This document shows positions 1 to 11,029 of a stretch of DNA of 64,000 bases, one piece after another. The first letter of the stretch is position 1; each line of letters begins with the position of its first letter. The translations under genes were made by a program, and so were the position numbers. The notes under the pieces were generated by a model. The model did not search any database. It was not told the origin of the DNA and saw only the letters and a program-made list of their open reading frames with translations. The stretch is from Escallonia rubra. Taxonomy: Eukaryota; Streptophyta; Magnoliopsida; Escalloniales; Escalloniaceae. The DNA is taken from positions 310,001-374,000 of the forward strand of contig JAVXUO010001184.1 in assembly GCA_033065855.1 (NCBI GenBank), read 5' to 3'.

Positions 1-518
1 AAGTAACTGAGCATAAAAAAGAATTTGTGAATCCTAAGTCATTGCAGCCTCTTCTATCACAGTTTATACGGTAAATTAGACTTGAACAAAAATTTTATCC
101 ATTTGACATATCTTTTACTCAATCACATAGTGATATAATAATACATAAAAAGAAACGTATGATTGTTCTTTTAATATTATCTTTAACTATCGTTTGTAAT
201 CGTACGATATTTCACAAATGCAATAAATGTAGAATTAGTTCGATATTTACTATTTTGGAACATTTTTCAGTTATATATTTTTTTAAAGGTTTCTTTGTAT
301 TATGATGATACTTATATATGAAATACATGAATGCAACTTATACTGAATTTGATAGTTCGCTTCACGCGAATATAAATAAAGCTTTGTTCAAAATCATCGA
401 CATAACGCCTAAATAACAACCAACCTTAACTCTACCAAAATATACTGACACTCAAATGTACGGATACATAAATCGTTAAATATAACCAACCCGGGCCTTG
501 CCCGGGTAACTGGACTAG
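1..518 (+). mobile_element. Helitron, 3'-terminal part
   Basis: The sequence ends in a typical plant Helitron 3' terminus. A GC-rich hairpin (stem 489-496 pairing perfectly with 500-507, 3-nt loop) is followed 7 bases later by CTAG at 515-518, and the next base is T, matching the A^T insertion preference of Helitrons. No Rep/helicase coding sequence is visible and the 5' end lies outside the window, so this is an AT-rich non-autonomous copy or fragment. The upstream extent is an assumption. Confidence 0.6.
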
Positions 519-790
519 TAATATATAATAAGCGAAGCGAGAAAGACATTGATAACTTTTTTGCGCGACACATCATTGCTTCTTTATATGATACGTCACC
601 AGATTAATTATCCTTTATATTAGGAAGTCTTATTTAATTTAAAAACTAACTCTAATCATTTTAAAATTCTGCCTAATCAATATATTAATCTATTAAGACT
701 TCTTTTTGACAATTATGTCCTTCAAATTCAAAACTAATTATAATCATTCTCAAACTCAACCTTATCATTATACTAACTTATTAGGACTTA

Positions 791-870
791 ATATTCACTA
801 TTGTATCTTCGAAATTACTCTCTAATATGAATATTCACTATTGTATCTTCAAAATTACTCTATAATATGA
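791..870. repeat. 40-bp tandem duplication
   Basis: Positions 791-830 and 831-870 are two copies of a 40-bp AT-rich unit with two mismatches. The second copy runs directly into the foldback that starts at 869. Confidence 0.85.
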
Positions 871-949
871 AAGTATTATTTTCGTTTTTTACATTTATGA
901 GTTTTTATAAAAAAACTCATATATGTAAAAAAACAAAAATAATACTTTC
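869..949. repeat. 38-bp near-perfect foldback (hairpin)
   Basis: The left arm 869-906 pairs with the right arm 911-949 around a 4-nt loop, with two mismatches and one single-base gap. The arms are AT-rich. It could be a relic of a foldback/MITE element or a small-RNA hairpin; nothing in the sequence decides between these. Confidence 0.8.
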
Positions 950-1124
950 GATTTAGAAGAAAAAATTTAATTTAGAAACCAATTATAATCCTTCTAAAAC
1001 TCTATCTAATCAATATACTAATATATTAAGACTATGTTTTGACAATTATGTTCTTGAAAGTGTTTTCTAATATGAAAATTAAAATTCATAGACCCAAAAA
1101 ATAACTTATGAGATATAAAAAAAA

Positions 1125-2205
1125 ACATGATCTAATAATTAATTTAAAATTTGATAGAATCCTAATTTTTATGCCTAAATAATTTTGCAGAGTACTCTTA
1201 GCCTAACTTTTCAAGCTAATAGACTTGGTTTTTAAATTAATCAAATTGCCCGCTAAAAGAACTTAATAATAATATAATCTTGACAAGTTACTTGAAACTG
1301 TTACAAATAAAGTATTAAAATTTTCTTACTAACTGCAATTTTAGTTTTAGTAGAACTAGATTTTTTTCTCATAAGATATAAATCTCTTTTTGTTTCTTCA
1401 AATGTGGTATTCATTGATACAATTTTTGTAACTTTTTAAAATATTTTATTCACTTACTCGAGCTTAACTATTAGATCATATTTTTTTAAAACACATGATC
1501 TAATAATTAATTTAAAATTTGATAGAATCCTAATTTTTATGTCTAAATAATTTTGCAGAGTACTCTTAGCCTAACTTTTCAAGCTAATAGACTTGGTTTT
1601 TAAATTAATCAAATTGCCCGCTAAAAGAACTTAATAATAATATAATCTTGACAAGTTACTTGAAACTGTTACAAATAAAGTATTAAAATTTTCTTACTAA
1701 CTGCAATTTTAGTTTTAGTAGAACTAGATTTTTTTCTCATAAGATGTAAATCTCTTTTTGTTTCTTCAAATGTGGTATTCATTGATACAATTTTTGTAAC
1801 TTTTTAAAATATTTTATTCACTTACTCGAGCTTAACTATTAGATCATATTTTTTTAAAACACATGATCTAATAATTAATTTAAAATTTGATAGAATCCTA
1901 ATTTTTATGTCTAAATAATTTTACAGAGTACTCTTAGCCTAACTTTTCAAGCTAATAGACTTGGTTTTTAAATTAATCAAATTGCCCGCTAAAGAACTTA
2001 ATAATAATATAATCTTGACAAGTTACTTGAAACTGCTACAAATAAAGTATTAAAAATTTCTTACTAACTGCAATTTTAGTTTTAGTAGAGGTAGATTTTT
2101 TTTCCCATAAGATGTAAATCTCTTTTTGTTTCTTGAAATGTGGTATTCATTGATACAATTTTTGTAACTTTTTAAAATATTTTATTAACTTACTCGAGCT
2201 TAACT
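1125..2205. repeat. Three tandem copies of a 368-bp AT-rich unit
   Basis: Copies begin at 1125, 1493 and 1861, an exact 368-bp period both times. The third stops a little short, at about 2205. Copies differ by only a few substitutions and one single-base deletion, so the amplification is recent. No coding potential is seen. The flanks just after 518 and just after 2215 share a short motif around GAAGCGAGAAA, suggesting related element ends bracket this block. Confidence 0.9.
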
Positions 2206-2514
2206 CGGGATCCTGAGCTATAATAATTAATAACTGAAGCGAGAAATGCAATCATGACACCTTATTGCATTGTGTTTTTAATATAATATGAGTTATAAAA
2301 ACTAATGTTAAACGCATTAATATTACTAGAGATCTCCAAACATTATTTTGAACGGGGTCCTTAATTTTGCAATTAATTAAATCAACAAATATAGTAAACA
2401 TTTAAATAATTAGCCTTATGCAATTCAAAAATCAACTCAAAATATTTAAAAATTTTCTAACCAATATAGTAATTTATTATGACTTTATAGGAATATTATA
2501 TATCGAAAAATCTT
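2206..2514. other. AT-rich spacer, no gene seen
   Basis: No coding signal, terminal repeats or RNA gene are evident. The only notable feature is the short GAAGCGAGAAA-like motif near 2237 shared with about 534. Confidence 0.6.
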
Positions 2515-3223
2515 TCTGATGCCAAGGAAAGTGGGTTCGCAGTCGACGTGGAGGTGCCGCAAGGAATGCAGTCCGAGTTAAATGTCAAATGTACTGATGC
2601 GGGACACGACAAGGGTGAAACAAGGGCAGAGACCAAGGGCTTCCCAGACAGAGCCTAAGGGTGGCAGTGCTACGAGGGCGATGGCGCAGGGTGAATACAC
2701 GACGACAGTCACAGTCCGATGCTTAGGTCCAGAGTCAGGGTCCTGTATGTTTCTCTCTCTAGGTATCTAGAGTGAGAAAGTGAAAATGTGATAGTTCTGT
2801 CCCAAATGAATTCTCAAGATCTCTATTTATAGAGATTGAGATGATGATGATGTCATTAACCGACACGTGGCACTCCCAGGGAGTGACACGTCACCGGGGG
2901 GTCCACGGGTGCCGGTGCTCCACGGACTGTCGGATCGCATATTCACCCGGCCTGCTCTTCACATCGTCGCTCTGTCTGTCTGGAAAGACTGGCTCCCACA
3001 GCGTCGGTGTGGCAGAGAACCCCATTGATCTAGCCACTAATCCAAGCCCTTGCAGAGTCCCATAGGCCTGGCAGCGGTGGGGAAGACCCGACGCCCAACT
3101 GCCAGGTGAACTAGGCGCGATGCCCTCTGAAGACCTGCTCCCGTCTCGGAGTGACCTAGGGGTCATAGTCCCTAGGGGTGCAAACGCAAGCCCCCAGTGC
3201 CAGAGCACGTAGGCACCCTAGCG

Positions 3224-3640
3224 GAGATAGTGTCCCGGAGGAGTCGCCTATTCCGCAGGCCGAGGTAGCATCCTGGAGGAGCCGTCCTACCTGGCGAAAG
3301 GGGAGTCTTCGTGCCGGAGCAGTTAGAGCTCCCTGGAAGAGATAGTGTCCCGAAGGAGTCGCATATCCCCGCAGGTGAGTGCTTATGCCGGAGCACTCGA
3401 AGCGCGTCAAGGTAGCATCCCGGAGGAGCCGTCTACCTGGCGGAAGGGGAGTTGAAAAGCTCCCTGGCGGAGATAGTGTCCCGGATAAGTCGCTTATCCC
3501 CGCGGGTGAGTCCTTGTACAGGAGCACTCGGAGCGCGTCAAGGTAGCATCCCGGAGGAGCCGTCTACCTGGCGGAAGAGGAGTTGAAAAGCTCCCTGGTG
3601 GAGATAGTGTCCCGAAGGAGTCGTCTATCCCCGCAGGATG
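3224..3640. repeat. 115-131-bp tandem repeats
   Basis: The motif GAGATAGTGTCCCG recurs at 3224, 3339, 3470 and 3601 (spacing 115, 131, 131). Each unit has alternating blocks reading GAGGAGTCGC and GGTAGCATCC. The same blocks occur in reverse orientation at about 12080-12350. Confidence 0.85.
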
Positions 3641-4194
3641 ATGTACACTCCGGAGAGTGGGTCAAAGCATGTTCCACGACCAAGGCAAGGTGCGCATGGT
3701 GTGGTGAAAGGATGGACCAATGCAAGGAGCATGGTAGTGTGACAGAGAGCCAGGGGGAACGAATGTGTTAGTGGCGCGGCGCATGGGCGCGACCGAGTGC
3801 GTATGGTGTCGGGGGCACGGTAGTGTGACAGAGAGCCTGGGGGCACGGTAGTGTGACAGAGAGCCTAGGGGCACGGCTGTATCAGCGGTGCGGCGTACAA
3901 GCGCAACGGACTATTGGAGTGCGGCGCCTGGACGCCGATGACGAGGGTCGCGGAAATAACGTCCAGGCGACGGACGATGAGCGTCGCGGAGTTGGCGTGC
4001 GGACAACGTCCAGACGACGGGCGACGGGGGTCACGGAGAGGACGTCCAGGAGACGGAGTCACGAAGTGACGTCCGGGCGATGGGGTCACAGAATGACGTC
4101 CGGTGACGGGATCGCAGAGCGACGTCCGAGCGACGGACGACGAGGGTCACAGACGATGTATGGTCCCTTGAAGAGAAGTGAATGAGTTAAGTAT

Positions 4195-4335
4195 AGAGGC
4201 CAAAGGCCAACCCTTGGGGGAAGGCCAAGGCCAACCCTTGGGGGAAGGCCAAGGCCAACCCCAAGGGAAGGCCGAGGCCGACCCCATGGGGAAAGCTAAG
4301 GTCGAGGCTGACCCCAAGGGGAAGGCTAAAGCCAA
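4195..4335. repeat. 24-bp-type minisatellite (CCAAGGCCAACCCTTGGGGG)
   Basis: About six degenerate copies of a 20-24-bp unit rich in AAGGCC and CCCCAAGG. Open frames through this block on both strands are simple-repeat translations and are not called. Confidence 0.75.
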
Positions 4336-4565
4336 CTTCCTTGGGCAAGTGCCATGGTGCGCTGATGGGCGATGTACGATGTGCGACGGTCGGAGCGTGA
4401 TGATGAGTCGCGCAAGAATGAGTTTCTTAGTAACAAAGTCACTTAGAAAAAGTAAAAAGTGCATGTGACTTGAGCTTGCATGTTTTGACCGGTTGGAAGC
4501 GACTGTTGCTTGTGCGGATGTGTCATGAAAATTGGGACCCCCATTGAACCCTTAGGGTACGACCA

Positions 4566-5700
4566 AAATATGTTGGGAACCCTTTCTAACATGAAATATT
4601 AACCTGTAAAAAAAATTACTTAAGAGATTAAAAAAGAAAAATTAGGTTTCATTTCAAATTCATATTTAAGTTTTCTCTAAATTCAAATATGAATCTAACT
4701 TGATAACTATTTTGATTAAAAATTTTGGTCAAAAATTTTGGTCAATAATTTCCTTACTCTAAAGTTTTGCGGTGTCCTATTTAGTCGCATTGGTTAAATG
4801 TAAAAATACCATAATATGCAGATTCTATTAAGCACTCTAAATTCTGCATTAACGATATACCATTTATAATTTTAATTATGTTAACTTTTATAATTTTGAA
4901 TAGAATTGCATAAAATCTAAAAATATATTAGCTATTGTGTGATGAATGTAGACTAAAACTTGGATTGAAATCCTTATTATATCTGAAGATAAATCTTACT
5001 TACTAAGCATTCTTATTGTATACTTTGTGAAATGTTGGTTAAATTTTTGTTCGGCAATTTCCTTACTAAAGGTTTTGAGGATACCGTATATAGTCATGTT
5101 GGTTAAACTTTTTAAACTTTATATAATTACTTCACACACTGATTACTATTTTCTCTGCTTCTAAAAATGTCACACCATCCTTACTTTATTAGTTGTGTTG
5201 ATTAACTTTTATAACATGCTATAAACTAATATATATGGACCAAGATTTTCTCTATTAAAATTAAACTAATATATGACTAATGTTATGGACAACCCATTCA
5301 AAGGTACAATTTTTTTAAAAAAAAAAAAGATACGTAGAAAATAATAAAAATTTCTTATGCAATAGCAAATTGATCTCAATATGTTCTCAGCATATTTTTA
5401 TCAATAGAATTTACTTTTTCTTTTTTGTGTACTAAATAAGCTTTTAATTTTTGTTCATCTATATAGTTACCTAATCAGAATTAGCAGATATGCACAAGGA
5501 CATTGCTTATTGATATTTGACTAGAAAGGTTAATTTATTTTATTACCAGAAAGTTCAAGCCAAAATTAAAGTAACTATCTTTGATAAAATAACCATGAAT
5601 TTATAAAATTGTGCAAGATATTTTATTATGCATTTCAAGACTATTAAGATAAATTATTTTTAATAAACTGGCCCGTGCTTGGCACAGGATTCTAGGCTAG
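4566..5700 (+). mobile_element. AT-rich stretch ending in a second Helitron 3' terminus
   Basis: No gene is seen in 4566-5660. The right end has a hairpin, CCCGTGC (5672-5678) with GCACAGG (5682-5688), one mismatched pair and a 3-nt loop. CTAG follows at 5697-5700 with T at 5701, the layout of a plant Helitron 3' end. The resistance-gene homology on the other side begins immediately after this point, consistent with insertion into that gene. The element's 5' end could not be placed. Confidence 0.5.
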
Positions 5701-6265
5701 TATTAGTTAAAAGAACCTACTTGCACCGTCTCTCTCTTCGAATGATTTCTTCTGAAGCAGCTCCCAACTTTCATCATCATCCAAACATCGTGGTTGATGC
5801 AGCAAACCTTTGGGATCTACATGACTAGCTACTTCAGTGTTACGACTAGTTAGCACTAATTTACTGATACTTCCAACTGGGAAGGCAACTTTTAGGCAAT
5901 CCCAAGCATCTTTCGACCAAAGGTCATCAAGAACTACAAGGCATCCTTTGTTTTGTTAGACTTTAAAAATCTGCTTCACTAGCTCGTCATCTTTTAATGT
6001 AAGGATCTCATTCCTTGATTGGTCTGGGCAAAGTTTAATAAGGATCCCTTGCAAAAGATCCCTTTTGTCCCATTTCTGTGATACACATGCCCAAGCTAAA
6101 GTATCGAAATGACTCTTAACATATGGGTGATTATATATCTTTCTAGCAAGGGTGGTCTTGCCCAGACCACCCCATACCACATTTAGAAACAACTCGGTTG
6201 TACTTATCGCTATCTACATCATTTACCAAATACGCGACCAAGTGCTCTACATTTTTGTCCAACCC

Positions 6266-6275
6266 AACAAAAGCA
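6266..6275. repeat. Target-site duplication, left (10 bp, one mismatch)
   Basis: AACAAAAGCA at 6266-6275 matches AACAAAATCA at 7666-7675 (9 of 10). The duplicated bases lie in the resistance-gene coding sequence, just downstream of the FVGL motif on the minus strand. Confidence 0.8.
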
Positions 6276-6456
6276 GGGTTAATTTTACGCTACACCCTGT
6301 ACTTAGGGGTCAGCTGCACCCAGCACCCCAGGGTTTTAAAATTGGCACCCAACACCAAATGACGGTCAAACTGCCTGTTGACTAGACGGTTGTTAGTTTT
6401 TCAGGGGCAAAATGGGATTATTGAGCGGTCAGAGCAACTCTTGAGTGGTCAGAGCA

Positions 6457-6960
6457 ATGGCCTCAAAGAACACTGCAATCACCACCTCACTCTGCTCCGT
6501 TCCTTCACTCTTTATCTCCCTCTCCCTCGTCTGCACCCTTTCACTCTCCCTCTTCTTCCTCTACTACAGGCCCCACCCACATCTTGTTTCCCAAAACACC
6601 TCTCACTCCCCCACAAATTCCATCAAGGTTTACGTCTCAGACCTGCCCAGATCCCTCAACTACAGCCTCCTCGACAAGTACTGGTCTTTCCAATCCGATT
6701 CGAGGCTCGGAAGCGATGCAGACAAAAAAATCTGATCGGCCCATTTACCCAAAAGGCTTGATTACCCACCTTACCCCGAGAATCCATTGATCAAGCAGTA
6801 CAGTGCGGAGTACTGGATCATGGGCGATCTGATGACGCCTGAGAAATTTAGAACTGGATCGTTTACGAGGCGGGTTTTCGACGCCAAGGAGGCGGATGTT
6901 GTCTTTGTGCCGTTTTTTGTGACACTGAGCGCCGAAATGCAGCTTGGTATGGCCAAGGGG
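6457..6960 (+). pseudogene. Captured exostosin-family (GT47) glycosyltransferase fragment
   Basis: The frame opens at ATG 6457 with a hydrophobic signal-anchor (LFISLSLVCTLSLSLFFLYY), typical of type II Golgi enzymes. A stretch matching plant exostosin-like proteins follows: IKVYVSDLPRSLNYSLLDKYW, then YPENPLIKQYSAEYWIMGDL and EADVVFVPFF. An in-frame TGA at 6733-6735 (probably a former CGA Arg codon) breaks it. Homology ends at about 6957, where the COBRA-like piece begins. Only the N-terminal part of the enzyme is present. Members of this family build cell-wall or proteoglycan glycans in the Golgi. The short direct repeat GGTCAGAGCAA just before the ATG may mark the capture junction. Confidence 0.8.
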
Positions 6961-6974
6961 ATGTTTGACCGTCA

Positions 6975-7412
6975 GATCAACCCTCGCCGACTCCGAACTG
7001 GGTACCCAACAGATCAACCCTCGCTGATATCTGGGTCAAATCGCCGGCGGTCTCGATACCAGTCTTCAGATCGCCACTGGGGTACCGGGCAAAAAACCGT
7101 CCCATTCCCTACCAGACCTGGAACACTTGACCCGTCTGTGAGAACGGTATTGGAAGCGCATACCAAGTACTCGTCGTGCTGGAACCCGACGAAGATCCGC
7201 CAGGATTTTAGCTCCTCGAGGCCGTTGTTGAGCACAGTGAGGGTGGACTCAAACCGGTATGGCTGGGCCTTGGGATCGGACCTCAGGTCCGGGGGGATTT
7301 TGGATCCCGACGTGTGGGCGTAGGAGAGGAAAATGCCGTTGCAGGCGTCGGAGGCCGGGGCTGGAGCCTGGGCCGCTGTCGTGTTCTGGGCCTTCTTCCT
7401 GGGTTGTCCATC
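6975..7412 (-). pseudogene. Captured COBRA-like (COBL7-type) gene fragment
   Basis: Minus-strand translation gives [19 protein letters not shown], then [35 protein letters not shown] and, after a shift, [16 protein letters not shown]. This is the N-terminal half of the COBRA-like family, whose GPI-anchored members act in cellulose deposition. A one-base insertion in the six-A run at 7091-7096 (plus-strand numbering) breaks the frame; otherwise the fragment is open. It lies head-on to the exostosin fragment inside the same MULE. The exact family member is a judgement from remembered motifs. Confidence 0.8.
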
Positions 7413-8170
7413 GTTCTAGCATACTTTATGCAAGAAGGTCCACAGTTGCAGCCATGGAATTTTCCCATTTCAGTCATTGAGTTGCTTGATAAGACCTTTT
7501 TGCCCCTAAAAAACTAACAGTCGTTTGGTCAACATATATTTTGACCGTCATTTGGTGATGGAAGTCAAGATTTTTGAATTGTTTGGTGTTGGATGCCAAT
7601 TTTAAAACCCTGGGGTGCTGGGTGCAACTGACCCTTAAGTACAGTGTGTAGCGTAAAATTAACCCAACAAAATCATCTTCATCAAGATGGGAATAAGATT
7701 GCCTTATTTGAAGTTGCCTTTCCAAAGAAGAGCTTGGGGCTTCACCTTCTGATAAAGACCGCATCCCATAAGTTTTGTAACCGCGAGGTGAGCTCTGAGA
7801 TTATAAATTTAATGGCATGTAACTCTAACTTAGCCTGGTGAAGGGAGATACATTCGTTCAGAAAGTAGACGTATCTTTCAAGGATATCTCTAAAGCCTCC
7901 TCTCTCATTGGATGCAACCCAGAAAATATAATTTTCGAGGACATCTCCTGTGTCATAAGCAAGTTCTCTTACATTTGTGACCCACATTCAGACTCTTTGC
8001 TCTTCATGTTGCCTTGCATTTGCATCTTTTAAGAAGCCTTTCATCCACTTTAGATCATCGCAAATCTGCTGAACATGGCCACCAGTGCCACATAAGATTT
8101 TTGCTTCTTTAATTAATAGATCACCTAGCTTATTAACGAAAAACGAGACAATAGCCTGAGTTACAGACAT

Positions 8171-8389
8171 TTTCTCCAAGCTGAATAGAAGAACGAAACA
8201 CCTTATTAGTAACTTTGTTGCATATTGCATACCAAAAACTTCTTGTGACGTATTGCAAATATTTGTTGCTTTCTAGCTATCGGGTTACAAGTGGGCAGTC
8301 CAACATACATTGCCATGAATTTTACAGCAAGATTTGCCAGACAAGACTTGATTTCATATTTCTAATTTAGTTTACGGTAATTTGTATTG
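8171..8389. other. 5' flank of the resistance pseudogene, nothing further seen
   Basis: Upstream (minus strand) of the resistance-gene ATG. No promoter element or repeat stands out before the tandem array begins. Confidence 0.4.
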
Positions 8390-10740
8390 TAAGGATTTTC
8401 TTAGCAAAGATCAGAATCCAACTTAAAGGGTATTGCATAATTGGAATTTGGATCCAGATACATACCTCTAATTGCGAGCTATTGTTCACCTGATTCATGC
8501 ATGCATGATTTCACGAGCTAAAGAGATCTCTTATGAGTAACACATCTCAATCTATCGGGGATCACGTACAAATTCTTACATGAACGATTTCGATTTTGCA
8601 TGGCTTTTCCACTCCACCTTATAACTTGAGCATTAACTAAAATTAGATTTCTGCATATTTTGGTTACTTACTCCATTTCCACTCTTGTACAAGAAACTGT
8701 TCTCCTTTTTTCTTTTTCCTTTTTTTTTTTTCAAATCATGTCACACTTATTATTAAATTAGAACTAATTATTCGGGTGTGCAAGTGAGGACAAATAATCA
8801 AATACCCACATAATTTTTTTTTACTCATTCAAGGAGTTAATGAGGATTGTGGGTGAAATAGTCATGGAGTTGGGTTTGTGGGGATTATGGTTGAGAGAAA
8901 TGAGGGATGTGTGCAGTGAGGATTGTTTCACAAGACGGTTGTTCCTTAAATGCAGCTAAGCCATCAACTACAAATGGCAATGCCATGAAAGACATTTGTT
9001 TTTCAAGGATTTTCTTAGCAAATATCATTATCAAAGTTGGTATTGCACGATTGGAATTTGGACATGGATACATACCTAATAGCGAGCTATTGTTCATTGG
9101 ATTCATGCGTGCACGATTTCACGATTAGATATCTAAATCGATGTCTTCCGAGTAACAAATCCCAAACTGTCGAAGATCATGTACAAATTCTGACTCGATC
9201 GATTATGCAAGAAGAAAACATTCTGGATGGCTTCCCCACTCTACATGTTAACTTAAGCGCCAATCAGAATTAGCTTTTCACATATTTTGGTTATTTATTC
9301 TATTTTCACTCCATATAAAAGAAGAATAAAACATAGTTGTTCATGTTCTATGGTTTTTCTTTTTACATTTTCCTTTTCTGAGATTACGTCCACATATTCT
9401 TAAATAAAAACTGATGATTTTGGTGTGCAAGATAAGAAAAATAATCAAATATCCAGTTAAAAACTCTTTACTTATTCAAGGAGCTAATGAGGATTGTGGG
9501 TGGGACAATTATGAGTGGTGGATTTGTGGGTACTATGGTTGAGGAGAACGAGGGATGTGCGTTATGAGGGTTGTTTCACAAGACAATTGTTCTTTAAATG
9601 CAGCTAAGCTACCAACCACAAATGACGGCCGTGAAAGACATCCGTTTTATAAGGACTTTTTAAGCAAAGACCATGATCAAACTTAAAAGGATATTGCACA
9701 ATTGGAATTTTGACGTGGATACATACTGATTCGTGCATGCACAATTTCATTATCTTAATCTAAAAGGATCTCTTCCGAGTAATAAATCTCAATCTATCGG
9801 GGATTATGTATGATTTCTGACATGATCGATTGGGCAAGGAAAAAACATTCTGCAAGGCTATCCCACTGCAAATTTTAACTTGAGCATTAACCAAGATTAC
9901 CTTTTGGCACTTTTTGGTTATTCACTCGTTTTTTTTTTCTCCTTTTTTGAAAGTACATGTCACATATCCTTAAATTAAACCTTGTTAGTTGGGTGCAAAA
10001 GATAAGATAAATAATCAAATAGCCACTTAAAAATTATTTACTCATTCAAGGAGTTAATTAGGATTGTGGGTTGTAGAGTGATGAAAGGTGGGTTTGTGGG
10101 AATTATGGGTGAGAGAAATGAAGGATGTGTGTAGTGAAGATTGTTTCACAGGATGACTGTTCCTTAAATGCAGTCAAGCCATCAACTACAAATGGCAGTG
10201 CCCTGAAAGACATTTGTTTTGCAAGGATCTCTCGAGCATAGAAACTTAAAAGCTATTGCACATTTGAAATTTGGACATGGATACAAACCTGATTGCGAGC
10301 TATTGTTCATTGGATTCATGCATTCACAATCTCATGATCAGAAATCTAAGAATCTCTTCCGAGTAACAAATTAAAATCTGTCGGGATAATGTACAAATTC
10401 TGACAAGTTTTGCATGACTTTCTGACTCTACATTTTAACTTGAGCATTAACCATTTTGGTTATTTACTCCACTTCCACTCCCATATAAAAGAAGAATAAG
10501 ACATAGTTATTTGTATTCTCCTTTTTTTTTCCCCCTTCTTTTGATATTACATCCACTTATTCCTAAATTAAAACTAGTGATTTGGTTGTGCACTATAAGA
10601 TAAATCAAATACCCATTCAAAAATTCTTTACTTATTCAAGGACTTAGCAAAGATTGTGGGTCGGAGAGCCATGAGAGGTGGGCTTGTGGGAATCATGGGA
10701 GAGAGAAATAAGTGATGTGGCTTGTGAGGGCTGTATAGTT
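8390..10740. repeat. Tandem array of ~570-650-bp units
   Basis: The block containing TTACTYATTCAAGGA followed by GGATTGTGGGT starts at 8821, 9468, 10038 and 10628 (spacing 647, 570, 590). A partial unit precedes it from about 8390. Units share landmarks such as TGTTTCACARGAC, CTTAAATGCAG and GCGAGCTATTGTTCATTGG. Copies are clearly diverged with many indels, so the array is old. No conserved reading frame runs through the units. Confidence 0.85.
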
Positions 10741-10854
10741 GTTTCACATGTCTAGTTTGTTTTCTAGTATATAACTATAATACTCTTTGATGAACTGAGA
10801 TAGAACAATAAAGTATGGATATTGGGAACACATGGAAGGTTTCATCATGAAGGT

Positions 10855-10877
10855 GCTCTCTCTCTCTCTCTCTCTCT
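10855..10877. repeat. (TC)n microsatellite
   Basis: An uninterrupted TC dinucleotide run. Confidence 0.9.
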
Positions 10878-11029
10878 GCAATAGTAAAGATATTTCCTTT
10901 GTTAGTTTAACAAAGAAGTCATGGGATGGGTTCATGGTTCATGCTAAATGTTGTACGTTCACGTGAATGGTTGTGACAATTTAGGAGTGGTTGGATATAA
11001 TGTGAAAAAATCTATGTCTCCCTTTACCT

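Larger units (their letters stand above)
2515..4565 (+). mobile_element. GC-rich LTR-like element fragment, non-coding
   Basis: A sharply GC-rich island in AT-rich surroundings. It has a TATA-like stretch (CTCTATTTATAGAG near 2820), a 115-131-bp tandem repeat block (3224-3640) and a 24-bp-type repeat block (4195-4335). No gag or pol reading frame is visible. A clearly related block in the opposite orientation lies at about 11.03-12.54 kb. The structure fits the LTR or leader of a large retrotransposon, or a non-autonomous derivative, but no TG...CA ends with target duplication were found, so the class and the boundaries are uncertain. Confidence 0.45.
6276..7665. mobile_element. Mutator-like element carrying two host gene fragments (Pack-MULE)
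   Basis: A 1390-bp element with long terminal inverted repeats. The first ~95 bp from 6276 match the reverse complement of the last ~95 bp before 7665 almost exactly, and similarity continues after an indel to about 6418 and 7490. It is flanked by a ~10-bp target duplication. Termini start GGGTTAATTTTACGCTACAC. There is no transposase. The interior is made of a GT47 exostosin fragment (plus strand) and a COBRA-like fragment (minus strand), so this is a gene-capturing non-autonomous MULE, here inserted in the NB-ARC resistance gene. Confidence 0.9.
5705..8170 (-). pseudogene. CC-NB-ARC resistance gene relic (RPP8/RPP13-like)
   Basis: Read on the minus strand from an ATG at 8170, it encodes an Rx-type N-terminal coiled coil (VNKLGDLLIKEAK, then ICDDLKWMKGFLKDANAR). 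After the MULE insertion (6276-7665) comes an NB-ARC domain: P-loop [13 protein letters not shown] near 6165, [19 protein letters not shown], kinase-2 CLVVLDDLW near 5930, RNBS-B SKLVLTSRN, RNBS-C near 5780. Such proteins are intracellular immune receptors with an ATP/ADP switch. This copy is dead. It has an in-frame TGA at about 7988, a frameshift at about 7745, another just before the P-loop at about 6170, a TAA at 5956-5958 after the RNBS-A region, and no GLPL, MHD or LRR portion. Homology stops at the Helitron end at 5700. Confidence 0.9.

Noticed and set aside
3156..4468. Several 70-120-codon open frames on both strands
   Set aside because: Translations of tandem repeats in a GC-rich LTR-like block, with no retrotransposon protein motif.
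8885..9273. Three short frames in the tandem array
   Set aside because: Not maintained in the other units of the array.
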